Shown here: positions 17,894-27,011 of the stretch, piece by piece
How positions within the stretch are numbered: the stretch's first letter is position 1
Layout: every line of letters begins with the position of its first letter
Assembly (NCBI RefSeq): GCF_014763045.1
Contig: NZ_JACTAG010000001.1
Coordinates: 310,001 to 374,000, forward strand
Direction of reading: 5' to 3'
Origin: Sulfitobacter aestuariivivens
GTDB lineage: Bacteria; Pseudomonadota; Alphaproteobacteria; Rhodobacterales; Rhodobacteraceae
DNA length: 64,000 nt
Notes under the pieces: generated by a model
What the model saw: the letters and a program-made list of their open reading frames with translations, nothing else
Databases searched by the model: none
Told to the model about the DNA's origin: nothing
Program-made: the position numbers and the translations under genes

Positions 17894-20800
17894 ATGAAGC
17901 GTCTGGAATTAGTGTTGGTGGTTCTATGCTTGCTTCTGGTCGGTAGCCTCGTTGCTCTGAGCAACAAGCTTAACACAAACTATGCTGCCAGTGAATTTAC
18001 CCGATTGGCTGAAGATGGCGTGCAAGGCCTCGATTCCCGAATAGAAACTTATGTCCAAAGCCTGCGCGGCACGCTGGCCTTCCTTAACGGCAATTCCAAC
18101 GTCTCAAAGGAACAATTCAGCAGGTTCGTGGAAGACCTGAAGCTCGCGGAGTTTCTTCCAGGTATAAACGGCATCGGCTTTATTGAGCCGGTGATGGAAA
18201 GCGATCTGGTCGCTTATGCCGAAGAGGCGCGCGCGTCCGGGTACCCGGAATTCCAGATCAAGCCGGACACACCCTTTGAGGAAAACTTCGTTATCCGTCA
18301 TGTTTTTCCAGAGGAGCCGAACGCCAAGGCGATCGGGTTGAATGTAACTTTCGAGAGCGGGCGCCGAAACGCCGCGCTGAAAGCGCGCGAGACCGGGAGC
18401 CCGCAGCTGACGCCCAAGATCAACTTGGTTCAGGACGAAATGCAGGAAGCGGGTTTCCTTCTTTTGTTGCCGCAATATGCAGAGGCCGGCGATCAGGAGG
18501 GAATGCAAGGTCAGTTCTTGAGGTGGGTCTATGCGCCGTTCGTTGCGCGGAACCTCCTTGCGGACCTGACACCAAGTCTGTCGCGGGACTACGACCTTGA
18601 AGTATTTGATGGTCGATCTGCGGTAACGGATGCCCTGATTTTTGAAAGTGCGTCGGAGCAGGATCGCACCGGAGACTACATAGCGAGTTTTACAACTGAA
18701 ATGTATGGTCGGCCTTGGACCCTGCGGTTTACGAGCACGCGCAATTTCGACGTCGCATTCGCGACATTTACACCGCAGGTCATTCTGGTAGTCGGACTGA
18801 TTTCCACCGCTTTTCTTGGTTACCTGCTCAAGAGCATGCGGCTGCGTGCCGAAAACCTGCGCAAGATCGCGAATACCCGCGCGCGCCAGATCGCCGAACG
18901 GGAGGACGAAACGCGGTCGCTGATCGAGAACGCGATCACGCCGGTTTTCCTGCTGGATGAAGCGGACCGTATCATTTTGGCGAACGAGGCGGCACGGAAC
19001 TGCTTCGACATCGGAACGCGCAAAATCGAAGGGACCTCATTCAGCGCCTTTGTGGAGCAAGTCCCAGATACCTCGCCAAAAGATAGTAATAATGCGGTCG
19101 GGCTAACGACAGATGGTAGGCGATTGGCGCTCAACCTGCAGCGCAACGAGTGGATCACCCATGATGGCACCCGGCGCACCACTGCGATAGTGCGGGATAT
19201 CTCTGCGGAAATAGCAGCCGTGCATGAGCTTTCACGGACCAAGACGCTTTACGACCAGGCACTGCAGGGGGCGCGTATCGGGGTCTTCGATATCGACATT
19301 TCGTCGGGTCAGTCGGATGTGTCCGATACTTGGTGCTCGATCATGGGCCTCAAGGCCGGATGCAATGAGATTGACACGCAGAGCAACTTCATGTCCCGCA
19401 TACATCCCGAAGACAAATCGGTGCTGGAGCAGGCCGATAAGGACTGCATTAGCGGAAAAACTAGCCGTTCGATCTCGGAGTTCAGGCTGCGTTTCGGCGC
19501 CGAGGAATGGCGATGGATGCGGTCTGATGCCGTGATCGTTGAGCGGGCAAAGGACGGTACCGCGCTTCGTCTTATCGGCACGCAACAGGACATCACCGAA
19601 GAGCGGCATGCCCGCAATGCGCTGGAGGCGAGTGAAAGCCAATTCCGGCAGGTCATCTCCGCGGCGCCGATCGGCATGGCGCTGATGGACTCAAGCGGAA
19701 AGTTCGCCGTGGTAAATCATGCATTCTGCGAGCTTTGCGGCCTCAATGAAAAAGAAATTGTCGAGGAAAAGACGCTGCCAGACCTCATGCCGACGGAGGA
19801 CATGAAGAACATCGTCAGAGCGGTCGATGGTATGATCAAGAATGGGGACAGTACAACCTACGAAGGAGAGCATCGGCTTCTGCGTTCGGATCGGACGACG
19901 CGGGAATGTCTGTTCCACGTGTCCTGGACCTATAACCGAAACACCGACAGTAACCTCTTTATCGCGCAGATCATCGACATCTCTGAGCAAAAGCGGGTCG
20001 ATCGGATCAAGGATGAATTTGTCTCTACCGTCAGTCACGAGCTGCGCACGCCGCTGACGTCCATCAAGGGCGCACTCGGGCTGATAAAGGCAACGGCGGA
20101 GGGCAGCATGAGCGCGTCCTTCAGTCGGCTTTTGGACATTGCAAGCACCAACGCCGAGCGGTTGACAACAATCGTTAACGATATCCTCGATCTGGAAAAG
20201 ATTTCCTCTGGCGAAGTCAACTTCGATTTCCAGCCGGTCGATCTGGGGTCACTCATCTCTGAAGCCATCGGCGAGCTGACGCCATTTGCCCTGCAGCACC
20301 AGAACGAACTGAGAACCTCGCTTGCGGAAGAGGCCCTTGTCGTCGACGCGGACCCGACGCGCCTGCGACAAGTACTTGCAAACCTGATTTCGAATGCTTG
20401 CAAGTACTCCACCCCGAACACTGAGGTAAACCTCCTTGTAGAACGGATCGACGATGTCGCCATCGTCTATGTCCAGAACGTCGGGCCTGGCGTGCCTGAG
20501 GCGTTCCGGCCACACATCTTCGAGGCCTTCTCGCAAGCCGATGCTTCAGATACCCGCGCGCGGGGTGGTACAGGCCTTGGGCTAAATATTTCGAGGCAGA
20601 TCGTTAAACGGCACAATGGCAAGATCGGGTTCGAAAGCGTGGCGGACGGAGTTACTGTGTTCTGGTTCACTTGTCCAATGTCGGTTCGCGCCAGCCAACC
20701 ATCCGATCGGACAGCCGACGAAGGCACGGAACATCCCAAGCGCAGAAAGACTGTTCTGCACGTAGAGAACGATCTGGATTTTGCGGAGGTCATCGCATCG

Positions 20801-21124
20801 GGGCTGGTAAGCAAGGCGAGAGTTCTTCAGGCCACGACAGTCGCAGAGGCACGAAAACTCATCGCAAGCAAGAACATAGACGTCGTGCTTTTGGATTGGC
20901 TGCTACCTGATGGAGACGGCCTGGAACTGATTGGCGAGATCACGGCAAAGCTGCCCGAAGCACGCATCGTCAGTTTGTCGGCAGACAGTGATCGTAAGCC
21001 CGATCCTAGAGTGGCAGTAAACCTCATCAAGTCACGCTCCGCGATCAGCACTATCGCCGAAAAAGTTTTGGGAATTGGGCATAACGATCCAAAAATGCGA
21101 CACTATCAGAATAATCTGACCTAG
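17894..21124 (+). CDS. CHASE-PAS hybrid sensor histidine kinase
   Basis: A 1076-residue inner-membrane sensor kinase. It has a membrane helix at 5-24, a periplasmic CHASE-type domain (about 40-285) and a second helix at about 295-315. Three PAS-like domains (about 345-450, 455-570, 575-700) lead to a HisKA domain with phospho-accepting H715 (VSHELRTPL). A HATPase with GGTGLGLNISRQI (about 893-905) and a C-terminal receiver with D1001 (VVLLDWLLPDGDG) follow. The receiver makes it a hybrid kinase that needs an Hpt partner, and one is encoded at 23306-23665. It opens a set of six phosphorelay genes. The extracellular ligand is unknown. Confidence 0.9.
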   Translation: MKRLELVLVVLCLLLVGSLVALSNKLNTNYAASEFTRLAEDGVQGLDSRIETYVQSLRGTLAFLNGNSNVSKEQFSRFVEDLKLAEFLPGINGIGFIEPVMESDLVAYAEEARASGYPEFQIKPDTPFEENFVIRHVFPEEPNAKAIGLNVTFESGRRNAALKARETGSPQLTPKINLVQDEMQEAGFLLLLPQYAEAGDQEGMQGQFLRWVYAPFVARNLLADLTPSLSRDYDLEVFDGRSAVTDALIFESASEQDRTGDYIASFTTEMYGRPWTLRFTSTRNFDVAFATFTPQVILVVGLISTAFLGYLLKSMRLRAENLRKIANTRARQIAEREDETRSLIENAITPVFLLDEADRIILANEAARNCFDIGTRKIEGTSFSAFVEQVPDTSPKDSNNAVGLTTDGRRLALNLQRNEWITHDGTRRTTAIVRDISAEIAAVHELSRTKTLYDQALQGARIGVFDIDISSGQSDVSDTWCSIMGLKAGCNEIDTQSNFMSRIHPEDKSVLEQADKDCISGKTSRSISEFRLRFGAEEWRWMRSDAVIVERAKDGTALRLIGTQQDITEERHARNALEASESQFRQVISAAPIGMALMDSSGKFAVVNHAFCELCGLNEKEIVEEKTLPDLMPTEDMKNIVRAVDGMIKNGDSTTYEGEHRLLRSDRTTRECLFHVSWTYNRNTDSNLFIAQIIDISEQKRVDRIKDEFVSTVSHELRTPLTSIKGALGLIKATAEGSMSASFSRLLDIASTNAERLTTIVNDILDLEKISSGEVNFDFQPVDLGSLISEAIGELTPFALQHQNELRTSLAEEALVVDADPTRLRQVLANLISNACKYSTPNTEVNLLVERIDDVAIVYVQNVGPGVPEAFRPHIFEAFSQADASDTRARGGTGLGLNISRQIVKRHNGKIGFESVADGVTVFWFTCPMSVRASQPSDRTADEGTEHPKRRKTVLHVENDLDFAEVIASGLVSKARVLQATTVAEARKLIASKNIDVVLLDWLLPDGDGLELIGEITAKLPEARIVSLSADSDRKPDPRVAVNLIKSRSAISTIAEKVLGIGHNDPKMRHYQNNLT

Positions 21125-21245
21125 AGGCGCACGACATAATTTGGCCAGAATACTCAGGCATGCATAGTAAATCGAAGCAGCGCCAAGATCGAAAAACAAG
21201 GATACATCTGAATATCCACCGGATCCTGGCTTGAAGGAACTGAAT

Positions 21246-22892
21246 GTGAGGAAAGGGCGGTCATTGACCAGTGCAGGCACGTCGTTCGCTATTGGATCAA
21301 TTTTTTCCGGCGTAACCTACGCAACGTTGGCACAGTTGCTTGGCGGTACCGGCATAGTTCCCGTGGCTGGCGCAATTGCTGTTGCAGGCCTCGCCCCTTT
21401 ACTGCTGTCTGCAAGGATATTCCCTGCGCGTCCGTCGAGCGTGCAATTCGAGACCGCGCAGCGCCTCGTTGCGCTGGACCAGCACGCGATGGTCAATATC
21501 GTCGATAAGAACAACATACTGACCGAAGTGAACCAGCAGTTTCTCGATCTGACGGGGTATGCCCGCGAAGATGTGATTGGGAAGCCTGTTGCGGTCCTCT
21601 ATGACGACAACAGCAAATCGCTGGCTTTGGACATTCGCGGCCATCTTGCCCGAGGGGAAACCTGGCAAGGGGAAACGCCGTTGCGGCATGCGGATGGTAG
21701 CATGTTCTACACTCAGGCCACCATCATGCCGCTCTACGATGAGCAGGGGAACTGGTCGGGGTCCATCAGCGCAAGAACAGATGTTACCCATACGAATGAG
21801 CTTGTAGCCCAACGGGATACCGCACAGACGTTGCACGAACTGCGCGACGACATCTGGATTGTTGACGCTCGGTCAGAGCAACTTGTCTACATGAACAAGG
21901 CGGCGAAATCCCGATTTGGCTGGAGGCCCGAGGACATCGCCGGGAAGTTCGCAAAAGACATTGGCGAGGCTGCGGAAGGAAGCATGATCCTCGAGGCCTG
22001 CCGCAATCTCATTGAAAAAGGCGAGAGCTTTTCGAGTTTTGAGATGACATATCTCGGCTTGCCGTTCCAGATCAGTGTCAAATACCTTGCAGATCGGAAC
22101 CGTAGCGGTCGTTTTCTGGTCCTGTTGTGCGATATCTCCGAGCAAGTCGAGCAGGAACGTCGCAAGTCGGAATTCATCTCGACGGTCAGCCATGAATTGC
22201 GCTCCCCGCTTACGGCGATCAAGGGGTCGATGGGCCTGCTGCTTTCCAATGCCGTCGGAGAATTGCCGTCCAAGGCGCACGAACTCCTCGAGATCGCACA
22301 TCGGAATGCGGATCGTCTTGTCCTGATCATCAATGACATACTCGACCTGGAAAAGATTTCGAGTGGTAACATGGATTTCGACAGCCAGGCAGTCGATATC
22401 TGCGCACTTGTGCGCGAAAGCAACGCCGCGAATGCACTTATTCAGAACCGGTTCTCCCTAGATGTCCAGACGACCGGTATCGGGACGCCGATCATTCTTC
22501 ACACGGATCCAGATCGGATCATTCAGGTTCTTAACAATTTCCTGTCGAACGCCTGTAAGTTTTCCAAGCCGTCCGGACGGATCGAGATCGCGGTGGCAGA
22601 CACCGATGATCATGTGCGTGTCTCCGTCAAGGACGAAGGCGCCGGCATCCCAATTGAGGATCAGCAGAAAGTCTTTGCGCGCTTCGCCGACATGGCCAAC
22701 TCCGACCGTTCCAAGAAGGGCGGAACTGGCCTTGGTCTGAGCATCTGCAAGGCGATCATCGATGGGCTAGGCGGTACGATCGGGTTCGACACCCAAGAAG
22801 GGATCGGCACGACCTTTTACTTCGTGCTTCCGAAAAATGCTGAAGAAACAAGGGCTGCTCCGTCAGGAGACGGTCTAGCCCAAGTTAGTTGA
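21246..22892 (+). CDS. PAS-domain sensor histidine kinase
   Basis: A 548-residue membrane kinase with two hydrophobic segments near the N-terminus (about 12-60) and a short loop between them, so little is exposed outside. Two PAS domains (about 72-180, 195-295) precede HisKA with H316 (VSHELRSPL). The HATPase domain has DEGAGIP and GGTGLGLSICKAI. GTG at 21246 follows AAGGAA by 6 bases and is preferred; a TTG at 21231 overlaps that ribosome site. The next gene, a single-domain receiver, starts 11 bases after its stop, so the two probably work together. HisKA and HATPase are close in sequence to those of the upstream hybrid kinase. Confidence 0.85.
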   Translation: MRKGRSLTSAGTSFAIGSIFSGVTYATLAQLLGGTGIVPVAGAIAVAGLAPLLLSARIFPARPSSVQFETAQRLVALDQHAMVNIVDKNNILTEVNQQFLDLTGYAREDVIGKPVAVLYDDNSKSLALDIRGHLARGETWQGETPLRHADGSMFYTQATIMPLYDEQGNWSGSISARTDVTHTNELVAQRDTAQTLHELRDDIWIVDARSEQLVYMNKAAKSRFGWRPEDIAGKFAKDIGEAAEGSMILEACRNLIEKGESFSSFEMTYLGLPFQISVKYLADRNRSGRFLVLLCDISEQVEQERRKSEFISTVSHELRSPLTAIKGSMGLLLSNAVGELPSKAHELLEIAHRNADRLVLIINDILDLEKISSGNMDFDSQAVDICALVRESNAANALIQNRFSLDVQTTGIGTPIILHTDPDRIIQVLNNFLSNACKFSKPSGRIEIAVADTDDHVRVSVKDEGAGIPIEDQQKVFARFADMANSDRSKKGGTGLGLSICKAIIDGLGGTIGFDTQEGIGTTFYFVLPKNAEETRAAPSGDGLAQVS

Positions 22893-22903
22893 ACGGGGGT
22901 GCG

Positions 22904-23269
22904 ATGATCAAGATCCTGCACGTAGAAGACGACGCCGATATACGTGAAATTGCGCAGCTTTCGCTTGAGCTTTCCGGGGAATTTGAACTGGTTCAGTGTG
23001 AATCGGGCGAAAAGGCGCTGGAAGCAGTCAATTCATTCACTCCTGACGTACTACTGCTAGACATGATGATGCCCGGCATGACGGGCAGGCAGACACTTGA
23101 GCTGATGCGCCAGATCCCGGCCCTGTCGGAAACCCCCGCGATCTTTATGACCGCCCGCGCGCAGCACGCCGAGATTGAGGAGTTGCGATTTGCCGGGGCT
23201 GCGCACGTGATCAGCAAGCCTTTCGATCCGGTGTCCCTGGGGTCAGAGATCATGGAAGTTCTCGGCTAA
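22904..23269 (+). CDS. Single-domain response regulator
   Basis: A 121-residue CheY/Spo0F-like receiver with the acidic pair E8-D9-D10, phospho-acceptor D53 (VLLLDMMMPGM), a conserved Thr (FMTAR) and Lys (ISKPFD). It has no output domain. It probably passes phosphate on or acts by protein contact. A G-rich ribosome site (GGGGG) lies 6 bases before the ATG, just downstream of the PAS kinase stop. It is probably the target of that kinase and an intermediate to the Hpt protein encoded convergently. Confidence 0.9.
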   Translation: MIKILHVEDDADIREIAQLSLELSGEFELVQCESGEKALEAVNSFTPDVLLLDMMMPGMTGRQTLELMRQIPALSETPAIFMTARAQHAEIEELRFAGAAHVISKPFDPVSLGSEIMEVLG

Positions 23270-23305
23270 AGACTGGCCTGTGAGGTTGTCTGCCAATACG
23301 TCCAA

Positions 23306-23665
23306 CTAACCGGTTCGATCACTTTTCACAGTCAGCAGATCGCCACACATCCCGACAAACACATCCAACTGTTCGATCAGGGGCAAAAGGTTTGCACTGC
23401 TGAAGTTTTGCAGCGTCGCGATGATCGCTTCCTCTGAGGCGCGCGCCTCATTGCCGAGGGTGTCGAATCCTAGCGACCCTGCGGTGCCCGCGATTTTGTG
23501 AAGTATGTTCTGGGCCTCCAGCAATTCCGCTTCAGTCTCGGCCGGGCTGTGGGCGTCAAGCGCCGCAAGTGTATGCAAAGCGATGGCCGACCGCCGTTCG
23601 GCCAAGAGCCCGAGAAACTTTTCCCTCACACGCTCAAGGCCCGGCATCGCGAGGACGCCCTCCAT
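23306..23665 (-). CDS. Hpt phosphotransfer protein
   Basis: A 119-residue helical protein with the Hpt motif ILHKIAGTAGSLGF and phospho-accepting H56. It shuttles phosphate between receiver domains. The ATG at 23665 overlaps the stop codon of the upstream receiver gene (TGATG), so translation is coupled. Longer in-frame starts would lie inside that gene. It is the natural link between the hybrid kinase receiver and the other receivers of this locus. Confidence 0.85.
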   Translation of the reverse strand: MEGVLAMPGLERVREKFLGLLAERRSAIALHTLAALDAHSPAETEAELLEAQNILHKIAGTAGSLGFDTLGNEARASEEAIIATLQNFSSANLLPLIEQLDVFVGMCGDLLTVKSDRTG

Positions 23666-24663
23666 CAACCGTATTCCCTCACCATCCAGATATTGCCGAG
23701 ATCCTGTTCTTTTCGGACGGCGGCTTCCTCGGCGCTCGAATGTGCATCGGCTAGAGACTGCAGGATGGAACTGCCGACTTTCCATACCAGTCGGATAGGT
23801 TTGCCGGTGACTACGCGCGGTTGAAGGCGTTCGCCGCTGTTGTCGTAGATCTCCGTCTGGGCAAGTGCGAGGTTTACGGCATCCTTCAGCTTTTCCATAT
23901 CGGGCCGCCAGCCGCTTTCGGTCACGACGACGAAAATGCCGTTTCCAGCATAGGACATGAGAAATTGGTGCCCTTGCATCGTATTGGAGATCACCTCGGC
24001 GGTGTCAGCGAGGAGCCCTCGGAATTCGAAGCCGCTCAAGGCGTCGTAGAAGCTTTCGATCCGGCGAACAGAGAAGGCGAATATCGTCGACCCGAAAAGA
24101 GAATTGCGCGAGAGCTGCGTCACGTAGTTCTCGAGCGCGGTATGGCGGATAACGTTGTCGACATCTGGTATGGAAATCGGCTCGAAGAGTGCGATCTCCT
24201 GCTCCTGTGTGGGCAGGGGGGCCGCTTCTGTCTGCGGGGTCGCCGCGAAAATCTTCTTCGTGGAAGGTTGAGCAGCCGGAACAAGCCGTTGGACAAGACC
24301 CAACCGCGTCTTGAGTTCGGTCACTTCGAAGGGTTTGGTGACATAATCCGTAGCACCGGCGGCGAATGCTGAGTCGATATAGCGCTTTTCCGACATAGCC
24401 GTCAGCATGATCGCGGGCGTGTGTGCGTGGGCCTTGAGCGCACGAATGGCCCGTACCAGTTCAACACCGTCCATCCCTGGCATCTGTATGTCGAGAAGGA
24501 AGCATTCGAACGGCGCCATCGCGTGCTGCTCGATTACCTCAAGCGCCTCGGCTCCGGATTCCGCAGTGACCAGTTCATGACCGCCAACTGCGTCCATGAA
24601 TTGCGTCAGCAATTCCAGAATAATTGGATCATCATCAACCGCCAGTATTTTCATTTTGGCTTC
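23665..24663 (-). CDS. Receiver fused to degenerate GGDEF-like domain
   Basis: A 332-residue response regulator. The receiver (5-125) keeps D11-D13, D59 (FLLDIQMPGMDG) and the lysine of VTKPFE. A Gln/Pro-rich linker follows at about 128-165, then a domain of about 165 residues that looks like a decayed GGDEF fold: the signature position reads SYAGNGIFVVV instead of GGDEF. It therefore probably lacks diguanylate cyclase activity and may act by binding. ATG at 24663 has GGAGG 9 bases upstream; ATG at 24654 is the alternative. It is coupled to the Hpt gene and closely resembles the next upstream gene. Confidence 0.75.
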   Translation of the reverse strand, partial: EAKMKILAVDDDPIILELLTQFMDAVGGHELVTAESGAEALEVIEQHAMAPFECFLLDIQMPGMDGVELVRAIRALKAHAHTPAIMLTAMSEKRYIDSAFAAGATDYVTKPFEVTELKTRLGLVQRLVPAAQPSTKKIFAATPQTEAAPLPTQEQEIALFEPISIPDVDNVIRHTALENYVTQLSRNSLFGSTIFAFSVRRIESFYDALSGFEFRGLLADTAEVISNTMQGHQFLMSYAGNGIFVVVTESGWRPDMEKLKDAVNLALAQTEIYDNSGERLQPRVVTGKPIRLVWKVGSSILQSLADAHSSAEEAAVRKEQDLGNIWMVREYG

Positions 24664-24810
24664 CATGACTAAGGGCCTCCATCTTAGATTACGCACCGCT
24701 CTTGGCGATCAACCTTATGGCGAAATGTGGCGAAAATTCGGCATCTCATTACAATTCGGTCGATTTTTTTCAATTGTTTCCTAGACGTAACGTAAAGGTT
24801 CTTCCGCTGG

Positions 24811-25788
24811 TCACGACTTTTTCCGGATCATCCTGTCTTCGGGGCCGGCAAAAAGATTTCGCTCCTCGTCTATGCCGATGGAGGCAAGAAGATCCAGGTT
24901 TTGCGCCTGCTGTCGGAGGAACAGGCTTGCTGAGTAGCCAGACCAGAACCGTTGATGTGAAAGTTCATCGATGTACAGCGATGGCCGCCTTGGTGCCTTA
25001 CCGACGGCGTCATACCACGTAGTCTCAAGAACGGCTTCGATTTCGCCGATTAGCTCAGACGGTTTCAGCCGCCCGCGCCCAAAGGCGATGCAGACAAAAC
25101 GGCCGAAACCGGCGTAGCCCAACTTCATGCGGCCATTGGAGTTATGATGGACGATTGCCTCGGCGACCAGTTCCATGCTCTTGCGAAAGAGCGTGGGCGA
25201 GACAATGTGGTGGATATCCCTTGCACCTTCGACCTGGACGGCAAAGAAATGCATCGCAAAACAGCCAGTTTCCAACCGCAAGAGCCAGTTCTCGATTGCT
25301 GCCAGTGTTTCGGTCCCTTCCACACGCAATGCGAAGGGCTCCTCGAGCCCCAGCATCATTGAATCCGTCATGTCGATCAGTGACTGACGCGCTTCGATCT
25401 CCCGGGCGATGCTCTTGCTGAGTAAAGAGGCCGAACGGACGCGTGCCATGAGTTCGATCTGGTGAAGTGGCTTTGAAATGAAGTCAGTCGCGCCGGCCTG
25501 AAAAGCCTTTTCCATAAGCCCAAATTCACGACTTGCAGTTATCATGATGATGGGCACGGCACGGTAGGCTGTGATATCGCGCATTTTCCTACACAATTCT
25601 ATTCCGCCACCACCCGGCAGAACGATGTCGAGAAGAATGCAGTCGTATTGTACGCCCTCATTCTGGACCGCGTTGGTAGCTTCTTCAAAACTGCTCGCGC
25701 AGGTGAGATAGAATCCATTCGCGGCGCTGAGGCAGACCTTGAGAAGGTCGAGGACCAATGGATCATCGTCAACAGCCAGAATTCGCAT
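24811..25788 (-). CDS. Receiver fused to degenerate GGDEF-like domain, paralogue
   Basis: A 325-residue paralogue of the gene downstream. The receiver (1-120) keeps D7-D9, D54 (CILLDIVLPGGGG) and the lysine of ISKPLH. The C-terminal domain has LGYAGFGRFVCIAFG where an active diguanylate cyclase would have GGDEF, so cyclase activity is doubtful. AAGGTG lies 6 bases before the ATG. Transcribed toward its paralogue with a 147-base gap, it probably shares the operon with it and the Hpt gene. A tandem duplication followed by divergence is the simplest origin. Confidence 0.75.
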   Translation of the reverse strand: MRILAVDDDPLVLDLLKVCLSAANGFYLTCASSFEEATNAVQNEGVQYDCILLDIVLPGGGGIELCRKMRDITAYRAVPIIMITASREFGLMEKAFQAGATDFISKPLHQIELMARVRSASLLSKSIAREIEARQSLIDMTDSMMLGLEEPFALRVEGTETLAAIENWLLRLETGCFAMHFFAVQVEGARDIHHIVSPTLFRKSMELVAEAIVHHNSNGRMKLGYAGFGRFVCIAFGRGRLKPSELIGEIEAVLETTWYDAVGKAPRRPSLYIDELSHQRFWSGYSASLFLRQQAQNLDLLASIGIDEERNLFAGPEDRMIRKKS

Positions 25789-26382
25789 ACAATCACCTTT
25801 TGGTTGAGATCACCCTTTTGGATGAACCGATATGTTTTACAGAGAAGCACACGCATAGCTGGCAATATTGTGGAAAGTTGAAGGTTATTTGTTGTGGCGG
25901 ATGTGTGTTGCGTGACAGAGTTGGCCTAATTAGAACTTGTGGTTCTTCACCGCCAAGCGAACCCATACAAGGGTCCTCGCTGTGCCGTCGTCTCCTCGCG
26001 CATACGCAGTCTCATCAGGCGACGTTTCCAGCATAGTAGCCATCGCTGCATTGACGTAATTGTATAATTGCGCTGAATTATGCGTTGGTTAAGACTTGAA
26101 TTTGTGAAGGTTCCTAGAACTGCCATTTAACGTTGCGAGGTCGTTTAACAACTGCGAGAGAAGACCTCGGAACTAGCGAGGATAAGTGAACAACAAGCAA
26201 CGGCCCAGAGCTGCCGTTGAAGAAGAAGGCCTTCGCTGCAGTGCGGCCCGTGAAGGCTTTGTTGCAGAGATCCAAATCCGTATCGCAGTCCTCAACCGCT
26301 ATACCGCCCTTGGCATTCCCATCACGAAAGCCGTGGGCTAAATCCGTCCGGAAAAGGGGGAAGTCCGATCCTCACAGGATTT
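25789..26382. other. Intergenic, repeat hairpin and decayed sequence
   Basis: Includes the promoter region of the phosphorelay regulators and AT-rich sequence. At 26198-26219 a hairpin has a 7-bp stem (CAACGGC/GCCGTTG) and loop CCAGAGCT. The same loop with a compensating stem occurs at 28071-28092. The stretch 26230-26380 may be the decayed N-terminal part of the HNH gene that follows. Confidence 0.45.
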
Positions 26383-26649
26383 GTGCAACAAAGCCACTAT
26401 CGAAACAAGAATGGTGGAAGGTTGATTTGTGCCGTTTGCGATTTTGATTTCGCCGCCTTCTATGGCTCCCTAGGCGAAGGTTTCATGCACGTTCATCACC
26501 TAGATCCCATCTCGGAAGCGCGCTCTTCGCGGATCGTATCCCCTGAGTTTGAACTTGTTCCAGTTTGCCCAAACTGTCACTCAATGATCCATCGAAGAGG
26601 CAAGAATAGATCAATCGCTGATATGCGCCGGATTCTGGTTCGAACCTGA
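26383..26649 (+). pseudogene. HNH endonuclease C-terminal remnant
   Basis: An 88-residue frame encodes the C-terminal half of an HNH nuclease: CAVCDFDF, FMHVHHLDPIS (the two histidines of the HNH core), then VPVCPNCHSMIHRRG. The CxxC...CxxC zinc-binding pairs are intact. No ribosome site or proper N-terminus exists, since the frame is only open from about 26380. Restriction-type relatives carry 150-200 further residues before this point. It is best read as a truncated McrA-like restriction endonuclease; expression as a mini-HNH protein cannot be excluded. Confidence 0.7.
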
Positions 26650-27011
26650 TGCCTTATAGCAAGCGGCCCATCAGAGACATTCACCGCCAATCAGAAATGC
26701 TGCGGTTGCGGCCCGCATAGCGGAAATTGACCTTTGAGCGTAGCACTGCAGCAAGTTGGATAACTGCATCGCGGGACTTTGCTGCCTTTTGTAGACGCAG
26801 CTAATGCTCATGCAGCATTTCCTCGCACTCGCGGCAGCATATTTTCGGTGGTGCAGTGGAATTCACCGAACTGGGCCTTCAACGGTGTCAATTTCGGAAA
26901 ATTTCAAACCGCCGATTCGCTGCGGTAAGATTCGACAATCGAGACGCAGACGAAGCGGTCGCCTTGTGGCATCGCGAGCTAAGGCTCGGGGCGGCTGTTC
27001 GGATTTTGTGA
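26650..27011. repeat. Dispersed-repeat copy
   Basis: No gene. ACTGCATCGCGGGACTTT (26763-26780), followed by GCTGCCTTT, matches the copy at 12571 with few changes. GCTGCGGTTGCGGCCCGCAT and GATTCGCTGCGGTAAG belong to the same family. Confidence 0.5.
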
